The position numbers and the translations under genes are program-made. A stretch of DNA of 64,000 nt. It comes from Lineus longissimus (Eukaryota > Nemertea > Pilidiophora > Heteronemertea > Lineidae). Under the pieces are notes generated by a model. The model saw only the letters and a program-made list of their open reading frames with translations. It did no database searches and had not been told where the DNA came from. Positions 48,301 through 59,539 of this stretch are shown piece by piece (within the stretch, counting starts at the first letter, position 1; every line of letters begins with the position of its first letter). Location: assembly GCF_910592395.1 (NCBI RefSeq), contig NC_088318.1, positions 17,484,349-17,548,348 on the forward strand, written 5' to 3'.

Positions 48301-51300
48301 CCTTGTAATGGTAATAAGAGAGGAAACCTTTCGGGACTGGAGATTCTTGGTCGTCATAGCAGGGTGGTTGCGTTACAGGGGTGGTCAACGAACGGGTTTC
48401 AACTGTAGTAAAATTTCCCCGAATCAGCTTAATCAGGACACAACGACATGAAATCAAGTCCAGTCCTTAATTCAAGGACAAAGTCACCAAGTATCGAGGT
48501 CATTGAAATATAAGCATTGTCTTGGTCATTTCTACTCATAGTTTCCTGGACCAGGCAGTGAAGAGGTGACAGTTGCGATCGAGACAGAAACAGGCTATTG
48601 GTTACGATTGGTTCACATCGCAACCGACGAAAAACCGGAGGAGACAAATGCGGTAATCAATATTCAAGGTGAGTCAGTGCGGAGAAAAACATTTTGTAGG
48701 TTTCTTGGGACCTCTTGTTGGAATCCACAATAATGAGTTGTAAAACTTGTTCAAGATTGTGTTTGATCTTACAGGGATATACGAACTTGAGTTGATTACT
48801 GTAGTGGTTGCAATGGGAGGCTTGAACCTATACAGATCTAGCAGGGGATTGAAACCTTCAATTGAACCCTGCATAGCAGTTTCTCTAATAATTATAAGCT
48901 GCCAGTGAGGTGTCTTAATCCATCCCTTATGTATCCCTGTACGATGTATATGGTTTCTATAAAGGGACAAAATAAAAGTGTGACAAACTAACCGCCAAAA
49001 CCATAAATGACTGTCGGTGTCATGGAAACAGTGAATCTTGATCGCTAATCACACCGCTGACAATAAATCACGTCCATTGTGGAAAAATCCCAACATCCCT
49101 CAGATAGAGAGACAATGATAAGCAAATAGTGAATAACTGATCTTGCGTTATCTTCGCTGACTTGATTTATGAATTCTTTTATCAGATCTTGCGCTTCACA
49201 TCACGTCAGCTATGATTGGTCCAGTCTGAGTTAGATCAAACGCTACAGAGATATTGTTTAGATTCACTTCATGAAAAAGGAGAGCAAACTTCAGCCTATT
49301 AGTCCAGTCCCACTCAACAAATTGAATAGTGCAGATCTTGTGAAAGTTATACTTATCTGCCATTAATTAACCCACTTAGATTTATTAACCCATCCTTATT
49401 ATTCCTCAAACCAACTTGACTAATCCTTAAACCATGAAGCCCAATAGAGAAGTTCATCTCTAGTCCAGTAGCACAGATTGTGCGGACCTTGTGAAAAGTT
49501 ATGCTTATCTTTCTTTGATCAGGGTAACAAAGAGTAAACCTGAAATTGCATAAATGATGCCCTGATTTCAGGTGATCTAGTCTGCTGTGAAGTGACCAAA
49601 GATATTCCTCAGGATACTGAATTAGTTGCCATGATAACCAGGGAAGACATAGGCCAAGACGAGGGGAGTGAAGAAGAAATTGATGTTGCCATGGAAACGG
49701 TAAATGATGCTGTTGCTGGGATACCTACTCCAGACGCGACCCCTGCTGTCCCTCATCGTAAGTAGATAGAGGGTGCCAAAATTGGTTGAGACAAAACCGC
49801 GACATCGATGACTCAGACCACGAGAGGTTGATAAGTCGATATTCCCAGGTAGTCCATATACCCTAGGAGTTGTTAACATGCAACGCTATTAAGACAACAG
49901 TGTCTTACCCACATCATTCACGAGTCACTAAGTCTTGTCTTTAGTTGCCATTATTTAAAGCAAATGTGATGTCGCATTGAAATCGATCCTGTCTCTTCAC
50001 AGCTCTCATCTTCGGGTGTCCTCACTGTGGTGTGAGATTCAGCAGCCCACGGACCCTGCAAGGTCACATCACATATTACTGTTCAAAGAGACCAGTAGAG
50101 ACATCTGGCAGTGAGGAGACCAACCAGATAAGTCCTGGCGAACGGAAGAGAACAGCATCAATAGATTCGAGAGAAGGTCAGTATCTTAGACTACACAGCA
50201 ACAGGTGGAGTCACTGGAACTCTGTAGAGAGATGCTGTAAACCGCAGTGGTAGGCACTGCTAGCTGTGAATATCCATTGTCCTCACTAGACAGCTGTTCC
50301 TTACTATAATGTTGATGACTTTGCATTATTGTGACCATCACAGTTAAACAGGTCTTTGCATGTATCGAAAAGAGTAGGCCTAAACAAATACCTTTTAAAT
50401 CTTGATATATAATTCAAAATCTTGACTGATTCTTTGACACTTATCTGGGAAAAGAAAGGATAAGCATTCTACTTCATTTCAGAAATCGTGACGCTTTGAA
50501 TGAACTGTTACCTTGTTGTGCCAGTAATGCATTTTCCGTCCTGATTTCAGAAGATGCTACTACTGTCAGAAAACGATCACGGCAGCCATCGTCGAGTTCC
50601 AGCCATGAGCGGACGTCCCCCATGGTGTCACCTGGTGGATTCAGTAAGCATTCCTTATCAAGTCCGCCACTACCGGACACAGAGAAAATCAAACGTGAGA
50701 GACGCCGAACATATTCCAACTCTTCTACAGAAGCTGGTTCAAGCGACACAACAAAGAAGATGGGTTACAAATGCCCTCAATGTGCATATACAGCAGACAA
50801 AAAAAACAGTCTGCACAGCCATATGAGGAATATGCACAAGGCATCAAAAGATGATGCCACAACTGGAGGGACGAAGATTGATGATCTAGTGACTGCACCA
50901 GATATGTATTGTGTGGAGTGTAAGATCCAGTTTTCATCGCGAAAGACTTATCAGGGACACAAGGAGTTCTATTGTGGTAAACGGCAAAAGCAAGCAATTC
51001 CTGAAGACTTTGATGACGTTGACATTGGGAGGTCGGGGTCATCTTCGGATGGACAGTCACCAAATGCTGTGCTGTCCCCTGCTATGCCACCGGGACCTGT
51101 ACTGATTCCTCCAGGCTGTCATTCCACCAATGGACAGCCGGTATCTGCAATGACGTTACCTGGGTCGCTTGCGTCACAACCGACTGTCATTTTTACCGGC
51201 CCGATAATGACCGCACCTGGGCCAGCAGGTCTTGCTTTGACTATGCCAACAGTGATCATGCAGCCACTGTTTTTGCCAAGCTCACTCCATGGGCACCATG

Positions 51301-53216
51301 GGCTAACGTCTGCTCTTGGTATCCCAGATGATAAACCACTCGATTTATCAGTTAAAAAGGACAGTCCTGGAACTAAAGTTGACAATAGTATGATATCGCA
51401 TTCTGACTCGCGGGAAAATTCACCATTGGATGATCATGACACGCCAACGGACCTGTCAATCAAGCGGTCACGCAAGGACGGGGAACCTACGGAACTGAGA
51501 GACACTGTAAACAAACCATTGAGAAGTTCACAATCCCCTGTCAACGATGGTCACATCGTATCCAATGCTCCGTGCACGCCTTCAGTGATGGAGGTTGGAG
51601 CAGCGGGGACTGTCAACCTGCCACAAAACCTCAGCATCTGTAGCGAGTGCAACATCGTTTTCTATAAACACGAGAATTTCCTCATCCATAAACAATTCTA
51701 CTGTTCAGGACGGAAGACCAAGTTGCAAACAGTAGAGGAGCCAGAGTCACCAAGGAAGGCTTCATCATCTCACCACCTCAATGAGAATTCCAAGCTTGAA
51801 CAGGGAAAGAGAAAGGTTTCAGATAGCAGGAGCCCGCCAGCAGCCTGTTCACCTCCACTGAATGAGCATGTCCTTCAATTTTCATGCACGCCTTGCAAAA
51901 TTAAGTTCAGTTCTCTGAGCACTCTGGAGGCGCATCAGAAGTATTACTGTCCTTATCGACCCCAGTTGCCAGAGCTGCGGCTACCGAGCTCTGGAACAGG
52001 GACCCCTGTGGATGGACAAACATCTGACGAGGATTCTAACACTGCCATGCCGCATGTTTGTCAGAAATGTGGCAATGAATACCCAACAGCAAGACTTTTA
52101 AAAGTACATTTGTGCCAAAGTTCAAATAAGCCAGGGATATGGAATTTACTGCGTTGTAGTCAGTGCAGTTTCGTCACACATAAAGAGAGTCAGTACAGCG
52201 ATCATGTTCGCAAGCACAGCTCTGTTAAGGGATTTAGGTGCTCCCTCTGTGGGTACAAGGGGAATACTATTCGAGGGATGCGCATGCATGGAAAAATGCA
52301 TGTGGACAAGGGGGAACCTTTTACAGATGATCATATGGTTGTTTTGGATAGCGACGAGTCAAACTGTCAAGACGATATATCAAATCCAATCATCAGTAGC
52401 GATATAGAGTCAGAGATTATGCGTTTGAAAAACGAGCCATACAAAAGGCGACGATCACGTTATAAACGACGGGTGGAAGAAAATCACCGTGATCAAAATT
52501 TGAGCAGAGAATTGCCAAAAACTGATGCGCTGTTTGTTTGCGGAATGTGTAATGCTCCGTTCACAGATTGCAATGCCTTGGGGCAGCATATGCAGAAACA
52601 TTTAGAAGCAAGACCACACAAGTGTTCATATTGCGGGTATTCTACGACTGTGCAATCGCATCTAGAAAAACACATAAAACTTATTCATAAAGTAGAGGCA
52701 TCTTCTCATGAAGATACTGACAATCCTGTGTGTACTCTTGAAGACAATGCGAGACAAAACTGTGCTGTGAGTGTCAAAAAAGAAACTGAATCAGAATTAG
52801 ACCAACGCCCAAAGGTTGAGAGTAGTTCTCCTCCTTCACCATCTGAGAACAAATCTGAAATTGTTGCATCATTACTTCGAAAAATCAAACAAGAACCTCG
52901 AGAAATTAACACAAAAAGTGAGAATGATTGTGACCAAGATGTACCAAAGCAAAATGAAGTGACCCCGCCGGATAAAGCACCACTTAGTCCTGGGAACCCA
53001 CCAGAGTCTAACAGAGTCAAGGAAGGTACATGTAATAGCCCGAGCCCTGTGATTGTTAACGGCTCGGGTAAACCTAATTTCCGCTATTGTAATCATTGTG
53101 ATATTTCCTTTATGTATCTGTCTAGCTTTGTCGCGCATAAGAAGTACTACTGTAATGCAAGCATTCGGGAAAATCTGGCATCGGAAAATGAACTTGTAGT
53201 GGCAGAGGCCAAATGA
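36325..53216 (+). CDS. ZFPM (FOG): Friend of GATA zinc-finger co-regulator (FOG/ZFPM/u-shaped family)
   Basis: Exons 36325-36364, 45833-46026, 48542-48668, 49572-49757, 50003-50176, 50551-53216 join in phase to 1128 residues. Residues 1-14 (MSRRKQSNPKPIKR) are the FOG repression motif that binds the NuRD subunit RBBP4 in vertebrates. Residues about 30-135 form a PR-like domain (GPFKIREVVGEGEND, GYWLRLVHIATDE). Five C2HC fingers start near residues 188, 361, 604, 686 and 1087, with the H-x5-C ending (GHITYYC, GHKEFYC, HKQFYC, HQKYYC, HKKYYC), the type that contacts the GATA N-finger. C2H2-type fingers start near 315, 744, 776, 804, 904 and 932. PLDLS at 503-507 is a CtBP-binding motif, with a variant PTDLS at 539. 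IKQEPRE near 1019 fits a SUMO site. The C-terminal finger matches the last finger of vertebrate FOG1/2. The nuclear protein binds GATA factors and recruits NuRD/CtBP. Confidence 0.95.
36838..36895. mobile_element. Fragment of TTAAAGGGGG-type MITE
   Basis: AATTAAAGGGGGATTATAGG and the following CAGGAACTAGGGGGTCA match the ends of 40842-41038 and 46049-46105. Only one end is recognised. Confidence 0.55.
36944..37140. mobile_element. pogo/Tigger-like MITE, copy 1
   Basis: It starts CAGTGGAACCTCCCTTAGTG and ends inverted as ATAGAGAGGTTCTACTG. Inside are repeated CTCTATTAAGGACA words. A TA precedes the left end. About 197 bp, no coding capacity. Confidence 0.8.
37514..37542. repeat. CTCTGACCTG tandem decamer, about three copies
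   Basis: GCTCTGACCT is repeated with exact 10-base spacing, directly before the next MITE. Confidence 0.85.
37552..37730. mobile_element. pogo/Tigger-like MITE, copy 2, inverted relative to copy 1
   Basis: It starts CCGTGGAACCTCCCTAATGA and ends GCTAAGGGAGGTTCCACTG. The order of inner words (GGTTGTCTTAATAGAGAGGT) is the reverse complement of the copy at 36944-37140, about 410 bases away. Confidence 0.8.
40842..41038. mobile_element. TTAAAGGGGG-type MITE with both ends
   Basis: The left end GGGGGGACATTATAGGCAGG plus AACTAG pairs with the right end, read inverted as TTTAAAGGGGACTAAATGCA plus GGATCTAGGGG. About 200 bp. Relatives are at 36838 and 46049. Confidence 0.7.
43566..43885. mobile_element. 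CAGTGGAACCCCGG element, FOG intron 1 copy
   Basis: It starts ACAGTGGAACCCCGGTCACA and has GTGGTCGCGTTA motifs, then an A/T-rich body with GACTGATGATGTTGGTTCAT and TTTTGAGCAGAAAAAA. The body matches 48030-48405 in FOG intron 2. Likely pogo-type non-autonomous DNA. Confidence 0.6.
46049..46105. mobile_element. Fragment of TTAAAGGGGG-type MITE next to FOG exon 2
   Basis: AATTAAAGGGGGACTATAGG is followed by CAGGAGCAGAGGGG. It begins 22 bases after the exon 2 donor. Confidence 0.6.
47527..47641. mobile_element. TACTGTAAAATC-ended MITE in FOG intron 2
   Basis: The left end TACTGTAAAATCAGTCAGGA and the right end CCAGTTTTACAGTA are imperfect inverted repeats flanked by TA. It is related to 19028-19084. 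Confidence 0.6.
48030..48405. mobile_element. CAGTTGAAACCCG element, FOG intron 2 copy
   Basis: The right end read inverted is CTACAGTTGAAACCCGTTCG, then GACCACC, like the start of 43566-43885. The body has two tandem copies of an about 125-bp AT-rich unit starting CATTTTGAGCAG (near 48038 and 48167). It lacks a clear left end. Confidence 0.6.
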
Positions 53217-53345
53217 GATGGCATTCCCAGAATGTACACTTTGCACTCTGGTTCCCAATAGCAGAATCTATTCCTAATAGTAGTTCTTATTGGTGATAGC
53301 AAAGCTTATTCCTAATAGCAACACTTTTCCAGTTGTAATGAATGA

Positions 53346-53351
53346 AATAAA
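53346..53351 (+). terminator. Probable FOG poly(A) signal
   Basis: AATAAA lies 130 bases after the FOG stop codon. Confidence 0.5.
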
Positions 53352-54042
53352 ATGTCTTATCAAATTGAAAAACATTATCTTGGTCATTCTTGCTTGGTCT
53401 ATACTTAAGTTTAACACTGTGATGTTCAATCTGTTCACAGGATTCAAATTCACTGGAGATGGTCTACAGTGTCACCATTGAGCTCGAGGGCTTCTTCAAG
53501 ACAAATGTTGTTCACATTCAATCTTGCATCTTCCCGTGAGAAGACCGATGACATCGTCCTCACGCCCCTGTGCGTGTCCAATTAGTTGAAACCCAAGCCA
53601 CCATTTCAGACAATCTCCTAATCTCTCAATCCACACCCTTTTTAGGGCACTGCTTTATTTTGTCAAAACTATCATTGTAGACTATCGAACAAGAAAAGGA
53701 AAAATGAAGTCTAGAAGATGGTTTTACTGTTGAGGTTGAAAGAGTTTTAATGATCAAATATAGTGGTTGAGGTATCAAAAGAATTACATAAATGAAGTAA
53801 GACACAGGGCAAATTTGGGATAAGTACATGTAAAAGTAGCACAAGTTGATTCAAAATGATTTGAAATTTCCTAGCATTTTATACATAACAAAAGACAGCT
53901 TTGATCATTTCATTGAGAAAAATACAACATTTTAAGTCATCAATAGCACCAATAGGCCCTCGACGCACTACCAACAGCAGTAACAGCAGTAGAAAACAAT
54001 AATTTTGGCCGCAATTCATTTACAGACACGACACACGAGTCT
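53352..54042. other. Gap between FOG 3' end and a MITE
   Basis: No gene, RNA or repeat is recognised. Confidence 0.6.
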
Positions 54043-54289
54043 TTAACCATTTAGCACTCCAAACGCCCGTGGACGTCCGCAGCTTTTTCCTTCACATGCC
54101 CGTGGATGCCCGCGATTTAGGTGACATCTGACGAGATAGTGCAGAATCAAAACAATCTACTTGAGCTCATGTTAGAAGTTGAACTTCTGCTCAGTCAAAG
54201 AGTTATCCGTTAACTGACAAGTAAAACATTTGATACTCGGAAGGAACAGATGGAAAAACAATTAGAACGCTGGAGTGCTAAAGGGTCAA
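54043..54289. mobile_element. piggyBac-like MITE with TTAGCACTCCA ends
   Basis: The left side is TTAA then CCATTTAGCACTCCA. The right side, read inverted, is TTGACCCTTTAGCACTCCA, so one flanking TTAA is mutated to TCAA. GCCCGTGGACGTCC/GCCCGTGGATGCCC words near the left repeat each other. No coding region. Confidence 0.7.
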
Positions 54290-54536
54290 AAATGGAAAAA
54301 TTAAAAAATTAATTAAAAATTTACGTCGCAATTGCCGCATGTAATGTTAACATGCATCACATATACATGTTTTGAAATAAAATGGACACAGATTTTTACC
54401 ACTTCGAACCTACCTGGACGATCACAAAAAAATTGGATGATTGAATATGAATTGGCACTACATCAGCCAAGAAGAAATCTGTAAGAAAGATACAAGACGT
54501 ACATGTAGTAAGTACACTAGGTGAGCCTTGATGACA

Positions 54537-55920
54537 TCAATAGGATATGAGTGAAAATACTTCTGGTACAATAATATCCCGTCCCTTGAGGTTGTCAAGC
54601 TCAACAACAACGACACACTCGATGATGTACCCACCAACTTGCTGACAGAGATCACAGGCGGCTTTCATTGTACCTGAAAAGCAAGAACAGGAATCAGGAG
54701 ACAGACAGCAGCCAGGAATAGATTGATTTTTTGCCTCCCCATAGCCTGCATGAAATGGAAGGTGCAAACAGCAGCAGAGAACATTATCAATTGTTCTAAT
54801 TTAGGAATAAGAAGTCTCTCGAAAACCTGATTAATGATCCAATGTCAAAGAAATGTACACGTAGGACAATACCAACACTGTCAGGTAGAGCTGCCCTATC
54901 TGGACATAGAGCAACTAATCCTCCAGATTGGTCAATACATATATGCACTGCACGACGTGACCTATAATGCTAATCCACCTACCTCCTGTTGCTAGAAGAT
55001 CATCAATTATCACAATATTTTGACCGGGTGTTATAGAGTCTTTTTCAATTTCTGCTGTGTCCTGCAATATAATCAGATGGAAAAGTAGGTACAATCACAT
55101 CTCCTACATGTATACTCGCAATACTCATGTAATTTTCTTCCCTCTTTTTATGTTAGACTTGAGTATACTAATAAGTAAATTTCAAACAATTTTTTTATAT
55201 TATTGGCCCTAAAAATCTATATGTCGTATGAGAAATATGTAAATTTTACCTCCAGGCTCCAACATACAATTTACCTTGGATGGTTAAACACATGCTCCAG
55301 GCAGTCTCCTACTTACCTCTCCATAATCTAACTTATATGATAATTGAATACACTCTCCAGGCAGCTTCCCTTTCTTCCTAATCGGAACAAAAGCTGTGCC
55401 CAACTTTGCCGAGATCATTGGCCCAAACAGGAAACCCCTTGAATCAATGCCAACAATGGCATCTATGCTGCATCCACTTTTCTTTGCTTTATTAGAGATC
55501 TGCTCTGCTAAGAGGTTGATCAGATCCTCCAGTAATACAGGGTTCCTCAACACCGGAAACACATTTCTGAAAAATTGCCATTTTTGAAATACTTGTTAAA
55601 ACAATTTTGATACGAGTTCTCCCCTGCCTGACATCATGTAAATAGCACCTCACCTGGCACCCACCTCTGTGTTTGACACTAAGTTGTTCCCGACATTGTC
55701 AGCCATTTGAAATTGCCCTCAGAATCATATATATACCGTTTTTACACGAATCCACCCAAGAATTTGGGTTAAATTTTTCTTCTTCCTTTCGAAACTCTTA
55801 CTCATACCTAATAAATAATATCATAACTCTTTACCTGAATAAAACGCCCGGTTTTGGGAAATCTGGATATGCAGTAATCGCGTCCTTGATTTTGCGGATG
55901 CGTTCTATATTGTGAGCCAT
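54537..55920 (-). CDS. APRT: Adenine phosphoribosyltransferase
   Basis: Four exons: 55835-55920, 55317-55566, 54983-55061, 54537-54673, all phases consistent, 183 residues (human 180). It makes AMP from adenine and PRPP in the cytosol (purine salvage). Exon 2 holds GIDSRGFLFGPMISAKLG and the flexible-loop text IRKKGKLPGECIQLSYKLDY. Exon 3 plus 4 hold the PRPP-binding motif VIIDDLLATGGTMKAACDL. The C-terminal VVVVELDNLKGRDII aligns with the family end. Start MAHNIERIRKIKDAITAYPD matches length and position. Nothing suggests loss of function. RBFA starts 1.0 kb away on the other strand. Confidence 0.97.
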
Positions 55921-56149
55921 CTTGCTGCTTTACACTACAGTACCTCAAATAATGTACCGGAAGATCTAACTGAAAAAGGGAATAGTGCAGGTTTTGACAT
56001 AAAAAGCAAAAATCCTTGAAGGTGGATAAGGTCATCAGAAAATGAAAAAAACTATTTCGTCAGGAGACAACTTTTTTGAAATACGCGGTATAATCCGACT
56101 ACCGAACGGTAAAACCTCATTACCTAATTGTACGCAGTCATCATGGCGC
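55921..56149. other. APRT upstream region
   Basis: It presumably holds the APRT promoter and 5' UTR; no clear motif is seen. Confidence 0.4.
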
Positions 56150-56442
56150 TTAATACCAGTACCAGAATTGAAGCCAGGATTGAAGCCAGGATTGAATTCA
56201 AAGTTCTGTGTGTGATCCACAAGTCACTAAATGGTGTCGGACCGGAGTACCTCAATGACCTCCTCCTGGAAACAGAAGGTCGCACTAGGTCAGCCACTTT
56301 CAAGACCCTTCAGGTCAAGCGGACCAGATCGAGGTACGGTGACCGCAGCTTTTCAAGGTGCGGCCCGTACCTCTGGAATAAACTTTCACTTGAACTGAGG
56401 TCCCAGCAAGAGACAATGTTCAAAAAAGGCCTAACTGCAGAA
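56150..56442 (+). mobile_element. C-terminal fragment of a non-LTR (LINE) reverse transcriptase
   Basis: The frame reads RIEFKVLCVIHKSLNGVGPE, YLNDLL, then RYGDRSFSRCGPYLWNKLSL ending near GLTAE and stop. RIxFKxLxxxxKxLxGxxPxYL and GDRxFxxxxPxLWNxLP are the typical tail of CR1/Jockey-type LINE polymerases. The catalytic core is absent, so this is a 5'-truncated dead copy. A 15-base word (ATTGAAGCCAGG plus three) is tandemly repeated about three times just before the conserved part. Confidence 0.75.
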
Positions 56443-56547
56443 TAGCCGGGACAGTAGTAGCTCTGTACATTATGTACACTCTGTCCCTCTGTACATTATG
56501 TACACATTCCTATCATTTAGCACAGAGTGTCCCGGCTATTCTGCAGT
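56434..56547. repeat. 20-bp perfect inverted repeat at the LINE 3' end
   Basis: ACTGCAGAATAGCCGGGACA (56434-56453) and its exact reverse complement (56528-56547) enclose two copies of CTGTACATTATGTACA. An ATTC microsatellite follows (about 56554-56567). Confidence 0.9.
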
Positions 56548-56567
56548 TGCTCCATTCATTCATTCAT

Positions 56568-56933
56568 ACCAGAAATGATTATGACATATTATCGGACAAG
56601 CCCTAAGAGCCAGAACAGAAGGGATAGAGAAACACAGTAAAAATGGTTAGATATCTTCAAAGTACTTAATTGATATTTTGGAATTGGAAATAATTACTTT
56701 TGGAAAAGTAAAACTGCTGTTCGGAGAAAAATAGTGAGTGAGGTGAAAATATGCGTGATACGAGTCTCGAGCACGCCATCAAGAAATTCTCTTTGCTCTC
56801 ATTCGTTGGAACAGTCCATTCGATGTATTCAAAAAATCGACGTGAGTGAGACTTTAAAATGGACGCTACCGTGTTTTGTCATTTGTTTTAATTCACATTT
56901 TTCTAATTATCGATTTTGACGAACTTATTCACA
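56568..56933. other. RBFA upstream region
   Basis: AT-rich, no coding region; presumed promoter and 5' UTR of RBFA in its right half. Confidence 0.4.
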
Positions 56934-59451
56934 ATGAACCAGGCTATGTTACCATTTATTATTTCAAGAACGTTTAGTAGGTCGGCTTATCCAAGTTTTC
57001 CGGCAAAAGATCGCTATTTGGCGAAGTTTTTAAAGAAAAAGTATGCATATAAATTTTTGCTCTGATGTCATATCATGTGGGATAGGATAGGGCTACCGTA
57101 CATATACATATGCGTACCGATATGCTCCCGTGCACAAAAACGGTGCATGCACTGCAGTAGTGCCAGTACCACCGGCACATTCATCTATTGTATAATTGTA
57201 TACATCCATATGCATCAGTCACCATGGTCACCATAATATGTATTGTAAGCATGGTAAGTCATTATGACATGCAATGAATGGATGGATGATTGATAGGCCC
57301 TTTGCCAGATACGCCAGTACCACTAAATTGATTGTTAATTTCTGATTTGCATTGCATATCTATTGTATTCAACAAGTTTGAAGTCTTTATCTTCCTTCCC
57401 TCTTTCAGGAAGAAACGTTCCTGGCACGATTCTCCGATGGTAGGTAAATTAATAATATGACTGGAAAAGGCTGAGAGCTACATTTATGCTATCCCGCCCA
57501 CTACTACGTCTGTTGATTTGGGACACATCTAGTCTTTATCTGTCCCCGGTATGTCATCAAATTTAATTCAATTTTTGGAGCATCAATACAGGAACTTGCA
57601 CACTAGCTTACTTTTTTTTACCCATTGATTGTACAATATTGGTTTAATTCAAATCCTCCCATCTCATCTGTTTCAGATGTCATTACAAACTGGAACCTCT
57701 TTCAATAGTCCACTCAGTAAACCTAATCATGGCAACACACGTCGGGCACAGCAGCTCAGCTTTTTACTCCATCGTTACATCACAGAGATGCTGTATGGGG
57801 GAGAAATTGATCAAGAAATTTTGAACACTGGTGTACAGATTTCAAAGGTTAGTATCCAGAGATGCTGATGCTGGGGCAAGATTTGGTCAGCCTCGGGGAA
57901 CGAAGAGTTAACAAGCATGGATTTGAAACATTCCTTTGATGTCATTCTCTTTCTTTAGGTGGCACTACTGTATCACGTGAATGGGAACTATCCCTTTATT
58001 CATTGTCATTTCAAAAGACAAGTCATGTATTGCAGCAGCAAGGCTTTGTCTAAATAAACATGGAAGTTTTGCATCAGCTGAAAGACTACATGTTGAAAAT
58101 AGCATTTTCAATACCACTATGCAAACTAATAATTTTCTGCTCTTCTGAAATTTTAGGTGCAGCTCCTACCAGATATGACCAGCCTGAACATCACTTGGAC
58201 TACCACTGGGACTGAACAGGACGCGAAAACACAGCAGATTCTAGAAAACAATGCTGGGAAGATAAGGTGTGTACTGTAGTGCTGGTAGAACGGGTTTTCA
58301 CACTACCATTGTACATTCAGTTGACCTTCAAATTTAGAAGCCAAAATGGTTACTAAAACCCTTTACATACCTGTTGTGAAACTTCTATTTTAAACTGTAT
58401 ACTATTATTCAGGTGAAGTGCTTGAGGTTCATCTGCAGTACTGAGGAGTTCTGAAAAAATGGGGCCTTGACACATTGACACGCAAACAACTATTGATATA
58501 TGACATAGATTCCTGATAATGATGTGTGGTGTATATCAGTAGTTGTTTGCGTGATCTGTCCTTTGATTCAGTTTTTGAGTTGATAACACTTTGCATCAAG
58601 GACGCATGATCTAGTCAGAGATCATTGGCTTCAGAACTCCTCAGTACTGTAGATGAACCTCAAGCACTACACCTGATATATGACATAGATTCCTGATAAT
58701 GATGTGTGGTTTATATTGCCCTCTGTCGAATACGTAATGAGTGGTTGTTAAATTGTCAAATTAGCTGATGGGCCTATTTGCATGCATAGTAATATGGCCA
58801 AATGAGGGTTGCCTACATAAGTATTGTGCAATTGTGGTTTAGTGATGCTGGCTCTTAGTTGAGTGAAACAAGGTTAGAATTTCCTGATTTCTGTTTTGCA
58901 GGAGTGCCCTTTCCTCGATGTACATCATGAACAGAATTCCGAGAATAACCTTTGTAAAAGACAAATTCACGGCACGTGTTGGAGAGGTGGAACGGCTTTT
59001 AAAAATAGCAGACACAGGTCCAGAAACTGAACAATTACATGTAGATGACCATGAAGAAACTGATCTGGGTTCAGATTCTGAAACTGACTTATCGGACCCG
59101 GAAAGCAGGTTCGAGTTATTCAATACAGACTTTAGCCCGAAGAATAATGTTCTTGGACTAGATCATGCGTCCTTGATGCAAAGTGTTATCAACTCAAAAA
59201 CTAAATCAAAGGACAGATCATTTGAAATTGAAGAAGAAAAAACTGGTTCCTTTCGACTTGAGAATATTTCTCCAGGTCAGTTAAATAAGCACATTGAGGC
59301 CAAGTTACGGTCTCGGAAGATGGAGAAAATCTCCAAGAAAGAGACTGGTTTGAGTCGGTATGTCGAAGATCTGTCACTTTATGAGGAAAGATACAAAGAC
59401 ACTTTTGATGATGAAGATGTTCATTATCAAGAGGATTGTGATGAGAACTGA
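56934..59451 (+). CDS. RBFA: Mitochondrial ribosome-binding factor A
   Basis: Exons 56934-57040, 57409-57439, 57677-57847, 58157-58266, 58902-59451, phases consistent, 322 residues. The N-terminus (MNQAMLPFIISRTFSRSAYP) looks like a mitochondrial presequence: basic, hydroxylated, no acidic residues. KKKRSWHDSP matches KKVWYESP of human RBFA. The KH-type RbfA fold runs from about 60 to 170 (RRAQQLSFLLHRYITEMLYG, GVQISKVQLLPDMTSLNITW, RIPRITFVKD). The C-terminal half is acidic and low in conservation, with GLDHASLMQSVI corresponding to the human GIDHEALNKQI. Role in the family: 12S rRNA maturation and small-subunit assembly in mitochondria. Confidence 0.92.
58418..58716. mobile_element. Nested foldback repeat in RBFA intron 4
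   Basis: Outer arms 58418-58454 and 58631-58667 match 36 of 37 bases inverted (GTGCTTGAGGTTCATCTGCA onward). Inner arms 58480-58500 and 58532-58552 match 20 of 21 inverted. A 43-base word starting TGATATATGACATAGATTCC is repeated direct at 58494 and 58674 with one mismatch. Foldback MITE or local inverted duplication. Confidence 0.85.
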
Positions 59452-59533
59452 AATCGAACAGAAATTGGAGTGAACTGAGGATAAAGGCAGAGTTAGTGCC
59501 CTTATGTAATAGAAAATGCATCAACTGTTCTGA

Positions 59534-59539
59534 ATTAAA
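59534..59539 (+). terminator. Probable RBFA poly(A) signal
   Basis: ATTAAA lies 83 bases after the stop codon. Confidence 0.45.
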
